A DNA stretch of 64,000 bases from Sesamum alatum (Eukaryota; Streptophyta; Magnoliopsida; Lamiales; Pedaliaceae): contig JACGWO010000004.1 of NCBI GenBank assembly GCA_034509735.1, positions 17,775,395 through 17,839,394 on the forward strand, written 5' to 3'. The notes under the pieces were generated by a model. It was not told the DNA's origin, made no database searches, and saw only the letters and a list, made by a program, of their open reading frames with translations. Positions 10,320 through 22,313 of this stretch are shown in pieces (position 1 is the first letter of the stretch; every line of letters starts with the position of its first letter). The position numbers were made by a program, and so were the translations under genes.

Positions 10320-11960
10320 ATGATTCTTGGGCTAAAAAAAGATGATAATTCATGGATTACAAACCCACAAGATATCATGACACACCTTAAGGAATACTTG
10401 CAGGCCCATTCAAATGTGTCTAATAAGCCCATAGATTGTATTTTCTTTTTTGAGACATGGCCCTCTCTAAATTCTTATCAACAAGCCTTTCTAAATTTAA
10501 ACTTTTTCGATGAAGAAATCTGGGCTACTATTAACCGAATTGGATCTCTAAAGGCACTAGGCCCAAATGGGCTAAATGCACATTTTTATAAAGTATTTTG
10601 GCCTAATATAAAAAATACTATTATTCCTATTGTGAAAACATTTCTCGAAAATGGTTGTCTCCCTCAGTTTATTAATGAAACTTCCATTATTCTCATTCCA
10701 AAACGGCATAATCCAATTGAAGCGTCTCATTTTTGTCCCATCAGCTTGTGCAATGTTTTATATAAAAGTATTTCTAATTTATTTGTTGGTAGGACTCGAC
10801 CTATTCTCAATAGTCTTATTTCGCCCTACCAAAATGCTTTTGTGCCAAATCGACATATATCTGATAATCTTTTTTTCGCCCACGAAATGATCCATACTCT
10901 AAGACGTAAGAAGAATAAGAAATTACACTATATAACTCTACAACTGGATCTGGTGAAAGCTTATGATAGATTGGAGGGGGACTATATTAAATTTATCCTA
11001 TTAAAATTTAATTTTCCTCTAGAATTTGTGGATAGGATTATGGTTTGTATTACAACGGTTTCTTTCACCATTTCATTTAACAAAAATATTTCACAATCAT
11101 GGCGCCCTCTTAGAGGGCTAAGACAGGGTGACCCACTGTCACTATATATTTTTATTCTATGTCTTGAGCCTCTTATTTATAAACTACTGGAAGATAATCG
11201 GGAAAGAAGAATTGATGCCATAAATTTCTCCTTTAAGAAACACCCATCGCCTATACTTACTTTGGCTGATGACTATCTTTTGTTCCTTAAAGGCAATGAC
11301 AAAACGATTTCACGTTTATTAGGCCTCCTTAACATTTTCTCCGAGATAATAGGCCAAATGATTAGCTAGGACAAATCTAGTTTCTAGTTTCTAATTATAC
11401 GCTCCATAATATCATAACAAAAATTTGCAAGGGCCCTAAATCTCTCACCTAGCTGTACAAAAAACAAATATCTTGGTTTGCCTTTCACAGCCAACCGTAT
11501 CACCAAGAATATATTTTATGATATTATTGCAAAAATTGAGAATAAAATCCAAACATGGTATAATAAAACTCTTTCTTATGTGGGGAAAGTCGTTCTTATA
11601 CAGAGTAGTCTTGTTTCTAGAGCTAATCACTACATGTCTTTATTTAAGTTACTGGCTGTAATCAACCAAAAAATTACTTCTCTCCGAAAACATTTCTTAT
11701 GGAATGGTAAACCATCGGATAAAAAAATTAGCCTTGTTAATTAAAAAATAATAACTCTTTCAAAAAGAGAGGGTGGACTTGGTTTGGGAGACTAACACAC
11801 TCTCAATACGGCATACTTACTTAAGCAGAGTTGGAGACTTCATATCGGAGATGACTCTTTGTTCATTAAGCTCTTTAAACAGAAATTTTTTCCCCATACA
11901 TCTTTCACACAATCGGTCTATAAACCTCATTAGAGTGGGATTTGGAAGAACCTTCATGAC
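10320..11960 (+). pseudogene. LINE ORF2 reverse transcriptase domain
   Basis: An open frame of 349 codons (10320-11369) holds the core: CPISLCNVLYKSISNLFVGR, QNAFVPNRHISDNLFFAHEM, LQLDLVKAYDRLEGDYI with the first catalytic Asp, GLRQGDPLSLYIFILCLEPL, and LADDYLLFLKG carrying the catalytic Asp pair. The phrase normally reads (F/Y)ADD; here Leu precedes ADD. A stop at 11367-11369 interrupts what should continue into the thumb region, traced at 11478-11744 and 11773-11973 in different frames with motifs such as ENKIQTWYNKTLSYVGKVVL. This enzyme performs target-primed reverse transcription. Confidence 0.8.
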
Positions 11961-12219
11961 CAGATTAAATTAGCTAACCAATCCACCCAATGGTTTGTGG
12001 GAAATGGGCAACAAATCTGTTTCTGGGAAGATAAATGGATTGATACTTTCAGTCTTACGGAAGTGACTTCTGATATTCTAGATAATCTAAAAGGTTTAAG
12101 GGTTCAATATTTTATTACTCATGATTTCAAATAGGATCTTTCTACACTTGCAAATGTTCTTCCCAGGGATATTATTCGGAAAATCCTATCCATTCCTCTA
12201 TCTCAATCACAACAAGCAG

Positions 12220-12560
12220 ACTATTCAGCCTGGGCTTGGAACTTCAAAGGTAAATTTTCTCTTAAATCAGCATACCATTGGCTTTACCCGAAATCAAACA
12301 ATCAACTATCTGTTGTTTGGCCATGGACTTCTTTGTGGAAGATGAAAGCCCCCCCTAGAGTTATTTTTCATGCTTGGCTCACAGGTCATTCAACACTTCC
12401 AAATGCAAATTTCTTATATCATCGTTTCTGGATTCCATCTCCTCTATGTCCATCATGAAAAGAAGCATGTGACTCAATTGCTCACTCTTATGCAGAATGT
12501 AAGTATTTCCTTCCCCTTATACAAATTGGTATTCCTGAATTGCTTACTCAAAATTTTATC
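12220..12560 (+). pseudogene. LINE ORF2 zinc-binding-like region
   Basis: Between the reverse transcriptase and RNase H domains, scattered frames encode motifs typical of the zf-RVT segment of plant LINE ORF2: a WAWNFKGKFSLKSAYHW-like piece around 12228-12280 and a WKMKAPPRVIFHAWL-like piece around 12338-12376, followed by cysteine-containing sequence at 12440-12490. The frame changes several times, so only the succession of motifs supports the call. Confidence 0.5.
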
Positions 12561-12759
12561 AGTTTGATACATTCTCAGGGAAACAAGCCTAAAATACAAA
12601 TGCTTATAGTTATTGCTTGTTGGTACATCTGGAAGGTACGTAATCTTGTTATCTTTGATAATAAGCCTATAAACCTGGAACAAAACTGGCGAAATATTCA
12701 ACAAATGCAGCCTACTTCCTCAACTAGGGTGTTTAAAGAAAAATATACTATCTGAGTTG

Positions 12760-13193
12760 GGTGGGAGAAACCATGTTCAAACTGCATAAAGCTTAACATA
12801 GACGGTTCTTCTATAAACAACCCGGGATGGTCAGGCAGTAGGCGAATTTTTCGAAATCAGGATGGTAACTTCATATTAGCTTTTTCTCATTCCACAAGTA
12901 TAAATTCCAACTGCGTGGCTGAAGTCTGGGCATGCGTAATGGGACTTACTATTGTAAGATCTTATGGAATTACTCACTTAATTGTTGAAACAGATTCTCA
13001 ATTGCTCTTTAATGCTCTCTGCAGGGCAGCAGTTCCACCCAAGCACCTCGTGCAGATGCTGCGGGATTGCCGGAACAAAGTGACTGAATTTGAAGAAGTA
13101 AGAATCACATTTTGTCCAAGGGAAGTGAACCGGGCGGCCGATGCGTTGGCCAAATATGTTGCAGCACACCACTTTGAAAATTTTATTTTCTAA
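12760..13193 (+). pseudogene. LINE ORF2 C-terminal RNase H domain
   Basis: Contains the ordered RNase H signature: KLNIDGSSINNPG (first Asp, about 12791-12830), AEVWACVMGL (Glu, about 12917), IVETDSQLLFNAL (Asp, about 12984) and NRAADALAKYV (final Asp, about 13130), so all four acidic positions are present. The last 92 codons are an intact frame ending at 13191-13193. Plant L1 elements with a plant-type RNase H at the ORF2 end are well known; the domain would degrade the RNA strand of the cDNA hybrid. It is one of the best-preserved parts of this LINE. Confidence 0.8.
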
Positions 13194-13326
13194 GAGTGCT
13201 CGATTTTTTTTTAGAGACATTTTTCAACAGGATTTGTTAAATTTGTATGCTAGATCTTGTAAAAATCCTGTAACAGTCTTCCCAAGCTACAGAAGTACAT
13301 AAATAAATAAATTTTTCCCTTAGTTA

Positions 13327-13345
13327 AAAAAAACCTCTACAATTT
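13327..13345. repeat. Right target-site duplication of the younger LINE
   Basis: Matches 6819-6837 exactly over 19 bases. Past this point the old LINE ORF1 resumes. Confidence 0.85.
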
Positions 13346-14650
13346 GGTATTAATATGGGTTCATGGCATCATCAGATCACCTATGAGGTGAAACAAGCTT
13401 CTGTTTCAAGCGTGGTGTGATTAAACGTGTACAAAATACTTGTACAAATCCTAATAGTAGAGCCCCATCTAGTTCTCCAAATCCAAATTCAAATGATCCA
13501 CACTTAATTTAGTCCTCATCTAATCTTGGGTGGGAAATCATAAATGCTCGGCCAAAACAAAAACGTTCAATTCTTCCATTCAATTCCCAAACACAGACAC
13601 ATGAAAACCTTTATATACAAGTAAAGATATATCCAAGCCCTAACACCAATAACTTCCACAATAACCTTTAAGGTAAATCCTCGCAACAAACATGGGTTCC
13701 AAAAAATCCACAATCTACATCAATCCGACCAGATACCTCTAATCCACATGAACATCAAAATAAAAAAGTAGTACAAAAGGATCCTAAGAGGGAACTACAA
13801 CGCATCTGAAGATGAATGGTAGTTCCAAGGAAATCACACCAACCCTAACTCATCTTACGTAATCAACACTGAAAGATACAAGAGTCAACATTCAGGGTCA
13901 TGTACAACTTCCACTGCACAAAGTCACCAACCATAATAAGCGGCAAAAAGACAGGCCAAGTGCCAAGCATGCAATAGGAGGCAAATTCAAATATATTTCA
14001 CCAATATCAGAAGAGGCGACACCACCCATGGGTAAAGAAATCTACTGCACATCACTATCACACAAGTCTCCTTATACTATTCCACAACTAGCATTTTCCA
14101 AACAAAAATTGCATGGGAACAGGGAGTAACATTTGCTACAGTGCCATGCACTAACTCCACAATCCGGGTGAATGTTTATATAAACCAACCCTCTAAACAT
14201 AACGAAACCCCATACATAAAAGCTACTAACTTTTTGCAGCAAATACCACTTACTGAAAATAGCTCCAACTCTCGTCCATCTAGCCCAGCAGGACAATCAG
14301 TGCCCTCCAAGTCTAATACCTATAGCTTGAAAACACTCTCCTCATACAAATCCTTGTCCACAACAACCAAGTCCAAGCTCTGGAAAGCATGCAAAACCAG
14401 AATTCCCTGACAAACCTATTCTACCAACTACTCAATTAGTGAAATTTCACATAAAACACGTAAACCCTCCATGTATTTTGAATCCCCTGACTCAGATGTG
14501 CCATACGTTCCAAGTTATGAAACATGCTTTTGAGTTCCAATCTACCTCCACCAAATCTACTAGTAAATGAAGAAGAAATCCAAGAACAAGACTTACAAAC
14601 ATAGGAAAATATAAGGTCAAGGAGAAATTCATCACACATGGCTAATATGA
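13346..14650 (+). pseudogene. Old LINE ORF1, right part (decayed zinc knuckle and tail)
   Basis: Directly after the duplication the old ORF1 continues. At 13402-13443 a knuckle can be read as CFKRGVIKRVQNTC, where the second Cys and the His of CX2CX4HX4C have become Arg. Its spacing still fits the family. The rest is a long Pro/Ser/Asn-rich tail, for example the 89-codon frame at 14141-14410, consistent with the variable end of a LINE ORF1. No intact frame spans the region. The old LINE must predate the 6.5-kb insertion. Confidence 0.6.
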
Positions 14651-15184
14651 ATTCATCTTCTAATTATGTCATGTGATACTCGATCTGTTTGTCAACCCAC
14701 CTGATGACCCAAGAGCTTTAGTCGAAGTAAACCAAGATAAGGAACTTTCGATTGAGGACGCAAGGTACAATATAAGCTTTTAGTCTTTCCAATGCTAGGC
14801 TCTCCTCCTCACCAACGTTGCACACAAGTACCTCCAAAAGAAATGAAACTCCAAGTGCGAAGCAAGTAGACTAGATTTTTTAATTCTACAACGTCTCTTA
14901 TTGCTAGGTATACTCTTCACAACTTCGTCGTATCGATACACGTATTCAGGTAGATCAAGTGATAATTCTGTAATAGCTCTGCAATAGTTATATTAGGCCG
15001 AATATGGATTCTTGGGATACAAACTCTAACTCACTCAACCATATCAGTGCCTTCGCTAGCACACTACCCCTTGAATACACTCTCCTAGGAGGCGACCCTC
15101 CAACCACCTCTTGATAGCGGTGTGCAATCCCACTCAAACCCACATGCAAAACTAGGTGTGGTCTGAACTCCAAACTGTCATCAT
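14651..15184. other. Unassigned DNA inside the old LINE
   Basis: This segment lies where the N-terminal part of the old ORF2 endonuclease should be, but I could not read its motifs in any frame. It may be rearranged or too eroded. A 61-codon minus-strand frame at 14988-15173 has no recognised domain. Confidence 0.4.
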
Positions 15185-15905
15185 CATAAAAGTTGGTTAA
15201 TTCTAAAAGACTTTAATAATATACTCCATCATAACAAGAAATTAGGAGGTAGGCTAGTTTCACACAATGAATCAACAATTTTGAAATTTCATGAAAAAAT
15301 GCTATTTAGTTGATCTAGGTTTCATAGGTCATAAATATACCTAGCCAAATAGAAGATTTGGATAAAAAAATTTATGTGAAAGGTTAGATAGTGTGTTAGC
15401 AAATGCAGGATGGGTGCAAACCTTTCCACAAGCTCGAGTTTTTCATCTAGTAGCCAATACATCTTATCATAGCCCGATCCTATTAGATACAAATGGGGTT
15501 AGATACAAAAAAAAAAGTCCCTCATTTAGGTATGTCAATGCTTGGTCAGTGCATGCAAATTATCTACATTTAGTCGATAACACCTGGGTAAATAATTGAT
15601 CCTACACCCATACGTAAATTTAAGTATAAATAGGATTATTTTTTTTTTTTTGGTGGAAAAAAATACATAGCTGAGAGTTTAGACAATAATATTGCGATAA
15701 TAGCCAACCTGTTGGAATTAACCAAAGAAAAGTTAGAAATATCACCTTCGGATGTCTTTGTATTACAAGAGGAACTTTTACAGAAAGAATTATTAAAACT
15801 ACAAGAAACGAAACAATGCTATTGGACTCAAAGGGCCCATATTGATTTACTTGTATTGGGATAATAATACTAAATTATATCATGCCTATTCTTTAAACAA
15901 AAAAC
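15185..15905 (+). pseudogene. Old LINE ORF2: endonuclease end and linker
   Basis: From about 15190 a degraded endonuclease C-terminal half can be read: LKDFNNILHHNKKLGGRLVS (the GDFN region), then the frame at 15393-15599 with MLANAGWVQTFPQARVFHLV and SYHSPILLDTNG (normally S-D-H-x-P-I). After it comes the helical linker to the reverse transcriptase (15660-15870), ending YWTQRAHIDLLVLG, which corresponds to the conserved W-x-x-R-S...W-L-x-x-G-D motif. The relic stops near 15905, and no reverse transcriptase follows, so the element is truncated there. Confidence 0.65.
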
Positions 15906-15910
15906 GTGAT

Positions 15911-16700
15911 GCCCCCTTAAGCATTCACTAAAAGAGCCCAAGAGCAAGGAAGTGACCACCAGTCGAATAGTCCAGCAGGTAAAATCCACCCAGCCCAAGG
16001 GGCAGGCCTTTAGCTATGAAGCCACAATATCTTTTCTAACCTGGCATGCCTAAGAGGAAAGCCAATTCCAGCATGCCTAGTCAGCGTACAACATGGACTC
16101 TACGTCCAACATGTAGTTGACATGTGGGAACACGTTACATTAAAAGATCTCCTACAAATTTCTAAAGATCCACCTGGACTCAGATTTTTACTCAACAAGT
16201 AACAGCTTCCCAGAAGCATAGGCAGACCTGACAAGACTTAGTAAAACAATCATATCATAGTCAATATTTATCCAAATCCTAAATGATTTTTTTTAGAAAA
16301 TAGTTGACTCTTATATCTTTCTAATGGCATACGACACTCTACAACCACCCTTCAAATCTGACTCCAGGATCGTTTATTAAATGACCCTTTGGGCAGTCAT
16401 TTGTCAAGTAACATCTTTCTACTTTGCAGTTACACTCTCATTCACTTTCTCTCTACTTCTAAGCTATTTTAAGCTTATTACACAAATTTATCACTCCATA
16501 TTTACACTTCACCATTATTCTCGCTTAGATTCAAGTTTTTGTTTATTTTATTCAGTAAGAACATTACTGATTTAAGCATCGGAGTGCTAATCCATCTTTA
16601 CAAGTTAGTCCCCCTTTTATCTTGGGATTTTCGTAAAGGTCCCTCGATTTTTTATGGTGCTGCTGGACCCTGTACGCATCAAAACTTATTTACTTTAATT
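15911..16700 (+). mobile_element. Possible LTR remnant of an LTR retrotransposon
   Basis: Composition changes sharply after the LINE relic. The stretch contains LTR-like phrases: C/T-rich tttctctacttctaag, and a ctgatttaagcatcggagtgc motif (16567-16587) of a kind that recurs near the ends of plant gypsy LTRs. Neither boundary, primer site nor partner was found, so the call rests on general resemblance. Confidence 0.3.
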
Positions 16701-17785
16701 CATGACATAAAATAAAAAATCATGAACATGGGCTTATAATTCTGAAGATATCCAAAGTTGTTTTCTTGAACATTATCATATTATTTGTTGGATAGTATAT
16801 AAACTATTTATCAAGGTGGCAAGTAGAAATGAAGAACCATTCTTCGTTAAATAGAAAATAACACGCAGACAACATCCATTCTGCCCGGACACTCAAGTGT
16901 GAACTGAACGAAAAAGCCTCAGCTGGCAGCCCAATCCCCAGCGTGCCCCGCGAATCGTCCAGCCCTGGGCCCATTAACCGCTTAACAAGAACCACTTGAC
17001 CAAATCCATAAAGCCAGTCGAACAATCATATAGAAAATAGACCATTTAAAGACCGCATGCATATTGAATATTATGACGAACATAACAACATCAAGATAAA
17101 TGGGACCTCTTGGATACTCATAGGGACTCTACAGGTGGCTCCAAATTAAAGTTCGTACGAACACAAGAATTTCACATAATCAACATTATTATAATTAAAT
17201 TGTAGCACTTAGCTCTATAGAGGCCCAAAGAGCCAATCAATTCATATAGATAACCACATATCCTATTTATTTTCTTACATATCAATGAACAATTTCAAGA
17301 AGCATTTTACTCAAGTTTGTCGCAAAAAAAAGACCAATTTCTATGCATATATATATAGCCATGCACGATAATATATAATATTTCTCCAGTTTGCAAATAC
17401 TAATATAATTTTAAATATTACTTACAGTAACGTCCATGTGCTTGGATATGGTCTATGGCTAAATTCCTTTTGAGGAATTTCTACTCTACACACAATTAAA
17501 TGATTATAGAATTAAAAGGACATCAGGATAAGATAAGTGAATTATTTGTAAGATCAACTAATAGTATCAATAGCTATTCTTTGTTACTAATTGAATATCA
17601 TTTACTGAAACAAGATTTAGTTAGTAAAATCATAATTGAATAAGTTAATTCAATTAATTAATCGCATTATGTTGTAATTGACATTTTATAATGTTAATTT
17701 GTAACAATAAATTTGTTCTAAAATATGGGTTCAATTACATGTGAATCCATAGATTAGATGGTGAGAGAAATACAGAGATTATACT
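16701..17785. other. Intergenic DNA with a short GC-rich island
   Basis: Mostly AT-rich and without a gene. At about 16860-16990 there is a GC-rich island containing a 73-codon minus-strand frame (16804-17025). It resembles no LTR or LINE part in this window. An organelle-derived insertion or the relic of another element are both possible. Confidence 0.35.
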
Positions 17786-18805
17786 TGTCCCACATAGGAT
17801 TATGATGGGAAAGTGTGGAGCCTTGATAAGGATATAAGATGTATGTGGGGGTGAGTACTTCATACTCAATGATGTCCCATATTGAAAGTTTAAAGATAAC
17901 TTAAACTCCTTATATCAAGTTCAATGTTCGATATATGTTTGAAGTGTTATGGTGAATAGAGTGAACATGGGGTTGCCCCATACGCGCGCCGCCGCCACCC
18001 AGCTCCAGCTCGGGCGCGGGCGCTTATGTCTCAGTCTGAGTATCTATCTTTTTGCAGCAAAAAATATTTGGATTTATCTGATAAAACTCGATGCATTTAT
18101 GACTGTTAAATGGTTTTTAAAATCTGTTTTAAAACTCGTTTTAATGGTGCTTTAATACCAGATTTTCAAACCTGGATTAAATACTGATTTATTACATACC
18201 TGAAACTCCCGTATTTATGTGGCGGTTTCAGCTAGCTTTAATAGCTGGTTTTAATTGTGATTAATGACTTTTAAACCTGTATTTAAAACCATTTTAAATA
18301 CCATTAATGACTATTTATTTCAGCCTTAATGGTGGTTAAATGTTGCACTAATGATGGTAATTAATGCGGAAGTTGTAACCGCTGATAGCCTTGCCTATAT
18401 AAGGCTGCAAGGGCTCACTTCAACCAAAAAAGAACGAATACAACGAATACGAAACACAACTCGTGTTCCTATCTCTCTTTTGCTCTCTTTTCTCTCGGAT
18501 TTCTCTCTCAAATCCGAGAGTGTTTGTCCTGCAATTTCTGAGTTTTGAGCTTAAGTTTCCCAAAGGCTACTAAGTGTTGTTTCGAGGTGTTCTGCGGTAA
18601 GTGCATACCGTTAGAACTGAAATCGTCTTATCCTGGAAAAAGTTGCGTAGTACCCGTGTGCACGTTCGGTACGGGACGTATAATTTTTTCAAGGCAAGCA
18701 GATTATATCTGTGATTCGGTTTGTTCATATCATTGGACCGAGAATTGTTACGATACAATTCTTATTGTAAGTTTTACTTTATCGCTATAACAGTATTTCT
18801 AACTG
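17786..18805 (+). mobile_element. Probable copia-type LTR with intact core promoter
   Basis: Begins near TGTCCCACATAGG, a start common in plant LTRs, and contains a GC-rich cgcgcgccgccgcc segment at about 17980-18030, a canonical TATATAA at 18396, a C/T-rich transcribed leader (18460-18510) and a T-rich 3' part. No primer site or coding domain follows, so it would be a solo or isolated LTR. The boundaries are approximate and a target duplication was not identified. Short frames within it (17949-18155, 18351-18548, 18545-18790) lack domains. Confidence 0.4.
18394..18404 (+). promoter_or_regulatory. TATA box of the LTR
   Basis: cctatataagg with a perfect TATATAA core at 18396-18402. The expected start of transcription is about 30 nt downstream, in the caagggctcacttcaacc region, followed by a C/T-rich leader. 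Confidence 0.5.
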
Positions 18806-19855
18806 TTTCGTGTTATTTGGTTCCAATGTATTTCTTGTGTTTTGGTTTCAAAACTGTTTGTAAAACCTGATTGATATTTCAAAACGATTATTACGATTGT
18901 CTTTGTGACAACTTGTTTTTCCAGCACATTCTACTTAACTAATCAAGGTTAAATGAACCATTTCATTTAATTAGCTATAACACAATGAATTAAATTAAAT
19001 TAGTTAGCTAATCATTAATAATAAACAAATAAACTAGTTTAGCTAATCTAAATCTTATGTAACTCATTTAGGTAATGGAGAACTTAGAAAAAAATTAAAA
19101 TAAGTAAATCTGCTCATTACTAACTGTTAAGCAATTAAAATGATATTGAAATAATTAATTAATTTCTAATTACATATTGAGCTTCATGAAACAAAGTTGA
19201 GTGTGTTTATTAATTACAATCGACAATACAAGTATGTTCCTGACAATTACAATCACTATTTTAAGATAAAGTTAATTAATAAATAATTTGAAGAAAGTGA
19301 AAAATACAGCCGGACAGAGGGTGAAAGCTTGGTGGCTCTGTTTGAGGGTTTCCACCATTTTCCTCTCTATCTATTCATATTCATATTATATGTACAGTGT
19401 ACTTATATCTATATACATATATATATATCATAATATTTAGTGTGGTAGCATTTTATAAACATGCTGGGTGTTAGGCATAAGTACACGTGCTACCTTCTCT
19501 AAAATCAATTCCTTTACGTTTTTCGTTTTTTTTTTTTCTGTAAATTTATAAAATTTACAATTTAACCCCTTAATTTCTGAATTTATATAATTTGAACCCC
19601 AAATAATTTATAAAACTTCAATTTTAATCCCTAAAATTTCTGACATACTTTAATGTTACGCAATAATTTATTTTCTAGCCAATCTTGGACATTTTAATTC
19701 TTATTAATTGGTCTCTTAAATTTCATATAACTTATTCTTTGCCCAATTTAACTCAAATAAACTTTTTGTGAATAAACCTTAAACAAGAAACAGACTGAGA
19801 AGAATAAATCTCATGATGATAAAAAATTAATTCGTTAAAGATTATACATAACATT
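18806..19855 (-). mobile_element. Gypsy-type LTR scrap in AT-rich DNA
   Basis: The part from about 19300 to 19790 resembles, in the same orientation, the LTR of the minus-strand gypsy at 57559-58792. Shared phrases include aaatttataaaattt, caatttaaccccttaa against caatttagtccctt, aatttataaaact, and a stretch with repeated 'cccttaa...aatt' lines. 18806-19290 is AT-rich DNA in which I see nothing specific. Confidence 0.35.
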
Positions 19856-20731
19856 TAACAGAATAGATATGGGCCGTTACATCATCGACCCAACGGTTGA
19901 ATTTCGCATGTTTTTCACTGGTCGAACCTTCAGGATGTTAATTGGAATGAAGATTGTCCAACACATAAGAATGCTTTTTGGAGTCCAAAACAATTTTTAG
20001 ACTTCTTAGCCATTCAACAGAGTGAAAATTTCGTACATACCCCAAGATGCTAAGTGCAACATAAAATAAAAAATTAAATTTAAATTAAAACAGTGTGATC
20101 TAATCGCGTATATCGTTGCTATTACGGCATGGATCTCATACATATTAGAGGAGTCAATTGAAATTGGATTAGAAAATCAACCTTTGGTGCACTCCCGCTG
20201 TAGAAGATGTTATGAATATCCTCAAGGACAATCCCCTTCCTAAAGCAGCTCATGGATGACGCCCCTCTTCTGGCAAAAGGATCAGTTCGTCTTTTTTTTT
20301 TTTTTTTTGTTCACTCCAGGAGCACATGTGTCCTCCCTCCAAAGCTAGTTCACACCTCCAAGACAAAATCACCTCTACCAATATGGTAGTAAAGGATGAA
20401 AGGTGGGAATCTAAAACTGTTCTAGAGACTTTTGTAGAAGTAGGATTTATAGAGAGAGGCAAGAACTCTTCCTTGTTTTTAGTTTGGAAGAAAATTATTT
20501 TCTAGGATACTAAGGGAGATGGAGCACAAAAGTTTAAAGGGAAAAATCTATTTTTCATCATCATAAAAATCGGCCCCTAGCTCCTATATATATATAGCCC
20601 CTCTCCTCCTCGGCTTGTGGGCTTGGAATTTAACTGGGTTTAGGAATTTAATACACATTTGAACTAGGCCTTGATTTATTGATCTCCATAAATTTATTTT
20701 AGGACTAAACTAACACATTACTTTCCTTCCC

Positions 20732-21481
20732 TATTGGGAGTGGACTTACCACTGGTCAGGATCACAAAAATAGAACTAGAAATAATCGTTACAACGGGGG
20801 ATGGGTGTTATCACCCTTAAATACAAAACTGGGGATGAATACAAGAAATATCAAAGTTTAAAGAATGAATAGTTATGTAGAACTAATACTGAGTAACACA
20901 AAAACAGTAATAGTAACAATGGGAAGAGAGACACGAACCAGTGGTGAGCAGTCACGACTACAGACAGTCGGCACTCAGCAGACCGGTTGCACCACAGACC
21001 AAACACCGGCAACCAAAAACCGACCACTTAAGTCTCCACAACGATTCCCATAGAGGGCAGTAAGGATTTCACGAAGAAAAGAGGGTAGGGCTCAAGAACA
21101 CTTATTGAGAGCAGAAACTTATTCTGTGTCTTTGGAGGGAAGAAAACAGTACCTTTTATAGCCATCATCCATCCAAGCTTGGATGGGATCCTCTGACTCC
21201 ATCGAAGGTAAGAGATCGATCTATGGAAGGAGATCGTCTCCATACCAAACGAAAATGGAGAATGGAGAAGGTAACTGAGAGGGGAGAGAGGAGAGTAGAT
21301 TAGTGGCGCAAGGGAGGAAGAAACAAAGAGGTTTGACTTAGGGTTAGGGTTTGTGGTTTTAAATAAGGACAACTCGGTCGGGTCGGGTGACTTTAGTGGG
21401 CTGCCGGGTTTTAGGTCCTTGGGCCATCCTTGGTCTGTTGGGCCTGTTATTTCTGATAGTGGTCATGGGCCAACTACAACA
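20732..21481 (-). repeat. CopS 3' LTR
   Basis: 750 bp, nearly identical by eye to 25566-26356. It begins TATTGGGAGTGG (the paired copy has TGTTGGG) and ends CAACTACAACA. Compared with its partner it lacks a block of about 29 bp around position 20925 and has fewer copies of the gtcgg unit near 21380. The frames 21028-21372 and 21353-21565 in it are not genes. Confidence 0.9.
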
Positions 21482-21500
21482 TTCTCTACCTTGGACCAGG
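21482..21500 (-). other. CopS polypurine tract
   Basis: Minus strand reads ccaaggtagagaa immediately before the 3' LTR, in the position and of the composition expected for plus-strand DNA priming. Confidence 0.6.
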
Positions 21501-21793
21501 ACACACTAAAGGGAACAATTGATCCAAGGAAACACTGGTTCGGGCATATCATCACTGCCTTTTAGTCTTCTCTTTCTTCTGTTGGTACCTGCGGAAACAC
21601 AAAGCATTATGTTAGTCTCAGAATATCTAAACAATGGTGGAATTTTTCAGTGGGTAGACTTTTAGTTCCCATATCAGACGGATTCGATTCCGTATCAATC
21701 TTTTCAAGATTAATAAGTCCTTTACCCACAACGTCCCTGATGAAATGATAACGGACATCGATATGTTTAGTTTTGTCATGAAAGATAGGATTT

Positions 21794-22279
21794 TTACACT
21801 GCTGGATGGCAGATTGACTGTCGGAATATACTGTTACCTTTTTTATAAAAAATACCTATCTCTTTAGTCAAACCTTCTAGCCATAAGGCTTCTTTGAATG
21901 CTTCTGTCGCAGCAATGTACTCGGCCTCTGTAGTTGACAGGGCCACAATCTGTTGTAGTTGGGATTTCCAACTTATACAAGATCCACATAAGGTAAAAAC
22001 ATAGGAAGTGGTCGATTTACGACTTTCTCTATCATTTGCATAATTCGAATCAACATATCTAATCAACTCAACATCATTCATGCATTTTGGAAAGGTAATA
22101 CCACGATTTAAAGATCCTTTTAAATATCTCAAAAGCCATTTAAGGGCCTCCCAGTGAGGAGGTCCAGCATTAGACATGTACCTACTGAGACAACTAATCG
22201 CATAAGCTATATCTGGCCTAGTATATACCATAAGAAACATGCTAGAACCAATAGCATTAGAATAGGGAACTGTTTGCAT
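21794..22279 (-). pseudogene. CopS RNase H domain
   Basis: 161 codons in the frame. Motifs read in order: TRPDIAYAISCLSRYM (the conserved end of copia reverse transcriptase), WEALKWLLRYLKGS, then the RNase H with YVDSNYANDRESRKSTT (usually D-S-D-x-A/G), SCISWKSQLQQIVALSTTEA and EYIAATEAFKEALWL. The Asp, Glu and Asp core is recognisable. A frameshift separates it from the reverse transcriptase at 22280-22313. It would remove the RNA template during cDNA synthesis in the virus-like particle. Confidence 0.8.
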
Positions 22280-22313
22280 TCATTCTTTTTCTTTCTCCAT
22301 TTTTTGGACTTTA

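Larger units (their letters stand above)
6838..13326 (+). mobile_element. L1-type LINE retrotransposon inserted in an older LINE
   Basis: A 6.5-kb element bounded by the 19-bp repeat at 6819-6837 and 13327-13345. It carries, in order, ORF1 (DUF4283-like domain and CCHC knuckle), then ORF2 with an apurinic-type endonuclease, reverse transcriptase, a C-terminal zinc-binding-like region and RNase H. This is the usual order of plant L1 elements that have gained RNase H. The 3' end has ataaataaataaa and a short A-run that merges with the duplication, so there is no long poly(A). Only about 20 bp precede the ORF1 ATG, so the 5' end may be slightly truncated. Both ORFs are broken by frameshifts and stops, so it is dead, but the domain content is nearly complete. 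Confidence 0.85.
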
